Part shown: piece after piece, positions 60,199 through 64,000 of the stretch
How the letters are laid out: each line of letters begins with the position of its first letter
Position numbering within the stretch: position 1 is the first letter of the stretch
Assembly (NCBI RefSeq): GCF_005484965.1
Contig: NZ_CP034036.1
Coordinates: forward strand, 3,906,001 to 3,970,000
Source: Brenneria nigrifluens DSM 30175 = ATCC 13028
GTDB lineage: Bacteria; Pseudomonadota; Gammaproteobacteria; Enterobacterales; Enterobacteriaceae
Length of the DNA: 64,000 bases
Direction: 5' to 3'
Notes under the pieces: model-generated
What the model was told of the DNA's origin: nothing
What the model saw: the letters and a program-made list of their open reading frames with translations, nothing else
Database searches by the model: none
Program-made: the position numbers and the translations under genes

Positions 60199-62439
60199 TT
60201 AGAAATCGATCGACATCGACAGCTTCAGCGAACGCGGGTCGCCCTGGTAAAGATAGGTGCCGTCATCATTGACGGATGACCAGTAGTTCTCATTGGTGAC
60301 GTTTTCGATATTGGCGCGCCAGGTCAGCGTCTGGTCGTTTAGCGGCATACTGTAGCGCACGCCGAGATCCAGTCGCGTCCAGGGCTTCAGCTTCAGGGTA
60401 TTATCCTGGTTGGCGTATTGCGAACCGGAGCGGATCACCGTGCCCGTCGCCGTCAGCCCTTCCAGCGGTTTGATATCGTATTCCGCCCCCAAGACCAGCT
60501 GATAACGCGGTACGCCGATAACATCCTTGCCGTCGTTGTTGCCGTCCTGCGTTTTCGTCTGCTGCGCCGCAATCCAGGTGGCACTGCCGTTCAGGCGCAG
60601 GCCGAACGTCGGCTCGCCGAAGACGTTCAACTCCATCCCTCGATGGCGGCGCTCGCCAAATAGGCCGTAGTTGCCCGTTTGGCTATCGATATACTCATTC
60701 GGCCTTTCTATTTCAAACAGTGCCAATGACCCGCCTACGCGTTGGTAATCAAATTTCACGCCCACTTCGTTTTGTTTGGCGACATAAATTCCGGTTACCT
60801 GGCCGACATTCGCCGCATTATACGGCGCGGTTTTTCCTGGCGACAGCGCCTCGATATGGTTGGCGTACAGCGAAATATGTTGCCACGGTTTAACCACCAG
60901 ACCGTAGGCTGGCGTTACCTTGGTGCGGTTAAAAGCGCTGTCCCTCTCTTCGACGCCATCATAATCATAGTTACGCACCATCACTTCCTGCCGCCGCAGA
61001 CCGAGCGTCAAAGCCACTTTATCGTCCAACACCGACAGCGTGTCGGACAAGGCGATACCCGAGCTTCTGATCCGGGCGCGCACGTTCGGGTTATTCATAT
61101 CGCCATCCGCCCATTCTGTTGGTGGATACCCGATGTCGCCCGGACGGTAGATATTCGTCGGCCCGACGGACTCAGACATGGTATAAGCCGTCTTGTTTCT
61201 CGTGTACACGCCTGAATAGCCCAGATTGACCTTATGCTTGATAAAACCGGTATCAAACTGCCCGCGAATACCCAACATGCCGGAGAAGGTATCGCGCTCC
61301 AGAGGGACGCTTAACCGGGACAACGTTGCGTTGCCGTTATTGTCGCTTAACGTCGGCGAGGCGTAATTCCCTTCTTCATCCGCGCGACTGCTGCCGACCC
61401 CGGAATAAATCGTCCAGTTATCGGCCACGTCATATTCGCCGCGCCACATGCCGAAGGTGGTTTTCAGATCGGTATAAACCCAACTGGGACTGGAGTTCAG
61501 CGTGGCGTCCGGCGCCTCCGGAATGCGGGTGGCGCTGCCGACCCCGACGCCGATGCGCCCGCCGTGAACGGACTGATGCTGGTAGCCGGCGTCCAGCGAG
61601 GTGCGGAAACGATCGCCGCGATAATCCAGCCCGACGGAGGCCAGCGACATGCGCTCTTTCTGGTTGTGGATGGCGCTCTCCCCTTCGCGGTGCAAGACGT
61701 TGACGCGCACGCCGAACGCATTGTTATCGCCAAAACGCCGGCCGACGTCCAACGCGCCGCCCACCTTGCCTCTGGATTCATAGTCAACGGTCGCGCGCGT
61801 CAGCGCATCGTCGGCGGCGTGCTTCGGCTCTACGTTGACCGAACCGCCGACGCCGCTGCCTACGCCGCCGCCGGACACGCCGTTAACAAAGGCATTCGCG
61901 CCCTTAAACACTTCCACCCGCTCGATCATATTGGTGGAAACCATCTGACGCGGCATTACGCCGTACAGACCGCCGAAGGTGATATCGTCGCCGTCCATCA
62001 CAAAACCGCGAATGCGATAGGTTTCCATAAAATTGCCGTAGCCTTTCAGCGTTTGGATCGAGGCGTCATTCTTCACCACGTCGGCCAGCGTTTCCGCCTG
62101 CTGCGAAAGGATCATCTTATCGGTATAGCTGATGACGTTAAACGGCACGTCGCGCGCGTTTTGCTGCCCCAGAAACCCCACCCGTCCGCCATTGGCGATT
62201 TGGCCGTCCAGATACGCGGGAACCAGCTCATCGCCGCCGGAACGGAAATTATCTTCCGGTTTGGCGATAACCGTGATGGTGTCTTTACTGCCCGATGCGC
62301 CAGGCTGCGGCGCGGAAGCGGAGGTCTCCGCCGCCAGCGGCATGGCGACGCCGGCGGCGGCCGCGCCGATCAGCAACGCAAGCAGCGTCGGCGCGCTGCG
62401 GGGAATTACCGCCTGTTTGGATATTTCTGAAATTGTCAT
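60199..62439 (-). CDS. fcuA: TonB-dependent ferrichrome-type receptor (FcuA-like)
   Basis: A 746-residue outer-membrane receptor. A signal peptide ends near PLAAETSA, followed by a TonB box (KDTITVIAKP), the plug (DVPFNVISYTDKMI, RIRGFVMDGDDI) and a barrel ending LKLSMSIDF with terminal Phe. The plug and barrel resemble Yersinia FcuA and related hydroxamate siderophore receptors. A perfect AT-rich palindrome just upstream suggests Fur control. The exact ligand is inferred. Confidence 0.82.
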   Translation of the reverse strand: MTISEISKQAVIPRSAPTLLALLIGAAAAGVAMPLAAETSASAPQPGASGSKDTITVIAKPEDNFRSGGDELVPAYLDGQIANGGRVGFLGQQNARDVPFNVISYTDKMILSQQAETLADVVKNDASIQTLKGYGNFMETYRIRGFVMDGDDITFGGLYGVMPRQMVSTNMIERVEVFKGANAFVNGVSGGGVGSGVGGSVNVEPKHAADDALTRATVDYESRGKVGGALDVGRRFGDNNAFGVRVNVLHREGESAIHNQKERMSLASVGLDYRGDRFRTSLDAGYQHQSVHGGRIGVGVGSATRIPEAPDATLNSSPSWVYTDLKTTFGMWRGEYDVADNWTIYSGVGSSRADEEGNYASPTLSDNNGNATLSRLSVPLERDTFSGMLGIRGQFDTGFIKHKVNLGYSGVYTRNKTAYTMSESVGPTNIYRPGDIGYPPTEWADGDMNNPNVRARIRSSGIALSDTLSVLDDKVALTLGLRRQEVMVRNYDYDGVEERDSAFNRTKVTPAYGLVVKPWQHISLYANHIEALSPGKTAPYNAANVGQVTGIYVAKQNEVGVKFDYQRVGGSLALFEIERPNEYIDSQTGNYGLFGERRHRGMELNVFGEPTFGLRLNGSATWIAAQQTKTQDGNNDGKDVIGVPRYQLVLGAEYDIKPLEGLTATGTVIRSGSQYANQDNTLKLKPWTRLDLGVRYSMPLNDQTLTWRANIENVTNENYWSSVNDDGTYLYQGDPRSLKLSMSIDF

Positions 62440-62465
62440 GGGGGGTTCCGGGGAAAGTTAAATAT

Positions 62466-62480
62466 AAATAATAATTATTT
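62466..62480. promoter_or_regulatory. Fur-like palindrome upstream of fcuA
   Basis: AAATAATAATTATTT is a perfect 7-1-7 inverted repeat of the Fur type, 27 bases from the fcuA start. A second similar stretch (GAATGATTGCAATTATTGC) lies just beyond. No gene is seen from 62481 to 62639. Confidence 0.6.
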
Positions 62481-62639
62481 GCTTTCGCGATTATGCGAAT
62501 GATTGCAATTATTGCAAGCGACATAATAATTTCCCTGCAAACTTTTTTACCGGGATCGACTTTCCTGATAACCGGGAGAAATAAAGCCCGGCAAAATGGG
62601 CCGCCGCCAGGATATGACGCGGCATTTTTGAACGGCTAT

Positions 62640-62914
62640 GGCTGACCCATGGCGCCCACTACCGGCTCAGCCTGCGCGGCGAACCGGATAACCCCGATCA
62701 GCGCATCGCCGAGGATATCCGGCTGTTGATTGAGCAAAGCCTGGAACTGCTGCTGTCGCTGTTGAAAAACATCGCCCGCTTTTTCTCCTTTATCGTTATC
62801 CTGTGGCAGTTGTCCGGCGGCGAGCAGCAGCGGCTGTCGCTGCCGGGACGATCGTGCTGGCCGCGAGCCATCGGCCCGCGGTGTGCGCCCGGTTCGAGAA
62901 GCACTTTTGTCTAA
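62640..62914 (+). pseudogene. yddA-like ABC transporter, internally deleted
   Basis: The frame reads YRLSLRGEPDNPDQRIAED, LLIEQSLELLLSLLKN and SFIVILWQLSG, as in the permease part of YddA/SbmA-like ABC proteins. It then runs straight into GEQQRLSL, the ABC signature region of the ATPase part, followed by a frameshifted tail (TIVLAASHRPAV in another frame) like the end of the ATPase. The start, ATP-binding core and most of the permease are missing. Confidence 0.7.
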
Positions 62915-62958
62915 CGCCCTGCCACCGATAGCCGGCCGGCAGGGCGGGTACGGCCGGA

Positions 62959-63678
62959 TTACTCGCTATCGCCCAGCAGAACGGATTCCAGTGCGATTTC
63001 GATCATCTCGTTAAACGTGGTCTGGCGTTCTTCGGCGGTGGTTTGTTCGCCGGAGCGGATATGGTCGGAGACAGTGCAGATAGCCAGCGCCCTGGCGCCG
63101 AACTCCGCCGCCACGCCGTAAATGCCGGCGGCTTCCATCTCCACGCCCAGAATGCCGTACTTTTCCATCACGTCGAACATTTGCGGGTCCGGCGTATAGA
63201 ACAGGTCGGCGGAGAAAAGATTGCCGACGCGCACGTTCACACCTTGGGCTTTGGCGGCATCCACGGCGTTACGCACCATGTCGAAATCCGCGATGGCGGC
63301 GTAGTCATGGTCTTTAAAGCGCAGGCGATTTACCTTGGAGTCGGTGCAGGCGCCCATGCCAATCACCACGTCGCGCAGTTTTACGTCGCCGCGCACCGCG
63401 CCGCACGAGCCAACGCGGATGATTTTCTGCACGCCGAACTCGGTGATCAGCTCTTTCGCATAGATGGAGCAGGAGGGGATCCCCATGCCGTGGCCCATCA
63501 CCGAAATCTTGCGGCCTTTATAGGTGCCGGTGAAACCCAACATGCCGCGCACATTGTTGACTTCGCGGGCATTTTCCAGAAAGGTTTCGGCGATATACTT
63601 TGCGCGCAGCGGGTCGCCCGGCATCAGTACCACGTCCGCAAAATCACCCCTTTCCGCATTAATATGTGGCGTAGCCAT
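62959..63678 (-). CDS. deoD: Purine nucleoside phosphorylase DeoD
   Basis: A 239-residue hexameric enzyme, the length of E. coli DeoD. Phosphate-site and base-site motifs include MPGDPLRAKYIAETFL, GHGMGIPSCSIYAKEL, GSCGAVR and the catalytic Asp in TVSDHI. It splits purine (deoxy)ribonucleosides. It follows deoB in the deo cluster, with a 195-base gap holding palindromic repeats. Confidence 0.97.
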   Translation of the reverse strand: MATPHINAERGDFADVVLMPGDPLRAKYIAETFLENAREVNNVRGMLGFTGTYKGRKISVMGHGMGIPSCSIYAKELITEFGVQKIIRVGSCGAVRGDVKLRDVVIGMGACTDSKVNRLRFKDHDYAAIADFDMVRNAVDAAKAQGVNVRVGNLFSADLFYTPDPQMFDVMEKYGILGVEMEAAGIYGVAAEFGARALAICTVSDHIRSGEQTTAEERQTTFNEMIEIALESVLLGDSE

Positions 63679-63781
63679 GCTTTTATTCCTTATTAATCAA
63701 CATAAAATCACTCGCGCTCCAGCAGGCGCAAGGTTAAAAACACCTGTCGCGCCAGGCGCGACGTAAGTTCAGCAATCGTTT

Positions 63782-63862
63782 GACCCGACCCCACCCCGGC
63801 CCTCCCCTTCGCAGGGGAGGGAGAACGCCCGCCCTGGCAAGGGGGAAGCCGGGAGGGGGCCG
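63782..63862. repeat. GC-rich palindromic repeat between deoB and deoD
   Basis: A copy of the 60113-60192 family: CCTCCCCTTCGCAGGGGAGG, then CCTGGCAAGGGGGAAGCCGG, and GAGGGGGC. It lies within the deoB-deoD gap, where it could weaken deoD read-through or stabilise the upstream mRNA. Confidence 0.6.
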
Positions 63863-63873
63863 CGGTAAGCGTT

Positions 63874-64000
63874 TTACAATATCGACTTGCCGTAATCCAT
63901 CGCCGATAACCCGAAATACTTCGCCACCGTCTGGCCGATATCCGCAAACGTATCGCGGTGCCCGTAGGAACCGGGTTTCACTTTCGGGCCGTAAATCAGC
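63874..64000 (-). CDS. deoB: Phosphopentomutase DeoB (C-terminal end)
   Basis: The last 41 codons are visible, up to a stop at 63874-63876; the rest lies beyond the right edge. The sequence GPKVKPGSYGHRDTFADIGQ, then VAKYFGLSAMDYGKSIL, matches the DeoB C-terminus. It converts (deoxy)ribose-1-phosphate to the 5-phosphate. Confidence 0.93.
   Translation of the reverse strand, partial: LIYGPKVKPGSYGHRDTFADIGQTVAKYFGLSAMDYGKSIL

Overview
This window looks like chromosome from a plant-associated enterobacterium of the Pectobacteriaceae (Brenneria, Lonsdalea, Pectobacterium or Dickeya-like). Housekeeping proteins are close to E. coli in sequence and length, and several gene orders match the Enterobacterales (ghxP-yjcE, cbpA-cbpM, xerD-dsbC-recJ-prfB-lysS, sdhE-cptA, gcvT-gcvH-gcvP, rsmC/holD-rimI, deoB-deoD). 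Accessory loci are those common in soft-rot relatives: a Tad/Flp pilus, a butanediol operon and several siderophore receptors. The genus is inferred, not shown.

Layout. 1-9.8 kb: a Tad (tight adherence) pilus locus read leftward (flp, tadV, cpaB, rcpA, cpaD-like, tadZ, tadA, tadB running off the left edge), preceded by a two-component system and a start-less reading frame that resembles a small exported protein. 9.8-15.6 kb: yjcE, PurR-box ghxP, a CRP-flanked small-protein locus that includes an AzuC-like 28-residue protein, lpxP and a cold-shock gene. 15.7-18.6 kb: an AT-rich island with two tandem degenerate EAL (YdiV-like) proteins, each behind the same dyad-overlapped promoter, with a tiny basic membrane protein coupled to the first, then a palindromic intergenic repeat. 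18.6-25.5 kb: pfkB, cbpA-cbpM, Fur-controlled fepA, an IS4 remnant, tRNA-Gly(CCC) and a MetE-like enzyme. 25.6-39.2 kb: lysS, prfB (programmed frameshift), recJ, dsbC, xerD, a yhjE transporter, fldB, rlmF, cptA/sdhE, ygfZ, a DUF4160/DUF2442 pair, trhA and an HD hydrolase.

39.3-49 kb: a phosphate-starvation operon for glycerophosphodiester use (ugpA-ugpE-gpdQ-ugpC-ugpB behind a three-repeat Pho box), then the glycine cleavage operon gcvT-gcvH-gcvP with a PurR-like box and a terminator-like hairpin before gcvP. 49.3-59.7 kb: an alpha/beta hydrolase, fhuF, the acetolactate-to-acetoin operon budA-budB with divergent budR, a Fur-box DUF1435 protein, three tRNA-Leu(CAG), a wrecked LysR gene beside an aldo/keto reductase, and rsmC/holD-rimI. 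59.7-64 kb: a Tn5/IS50-ended MITE-like insertion inside a GC-rich palindromic repeat, an fcuA-like receptor, a deleted yddA-like pseudogene, deoD and the 3' end of deoB.

The most unusual items are the paired EAL paralogs with duplicated operators and the coupled small membrane protein, the CRP-framed small-protein locus, the start-less exported-protein frame upstream of the Tad two-component system, and the small transposon-like element with Tn5-type ends and a 10-bp target duplication. No CRISPR array, rRNA or intact transposase was seen.
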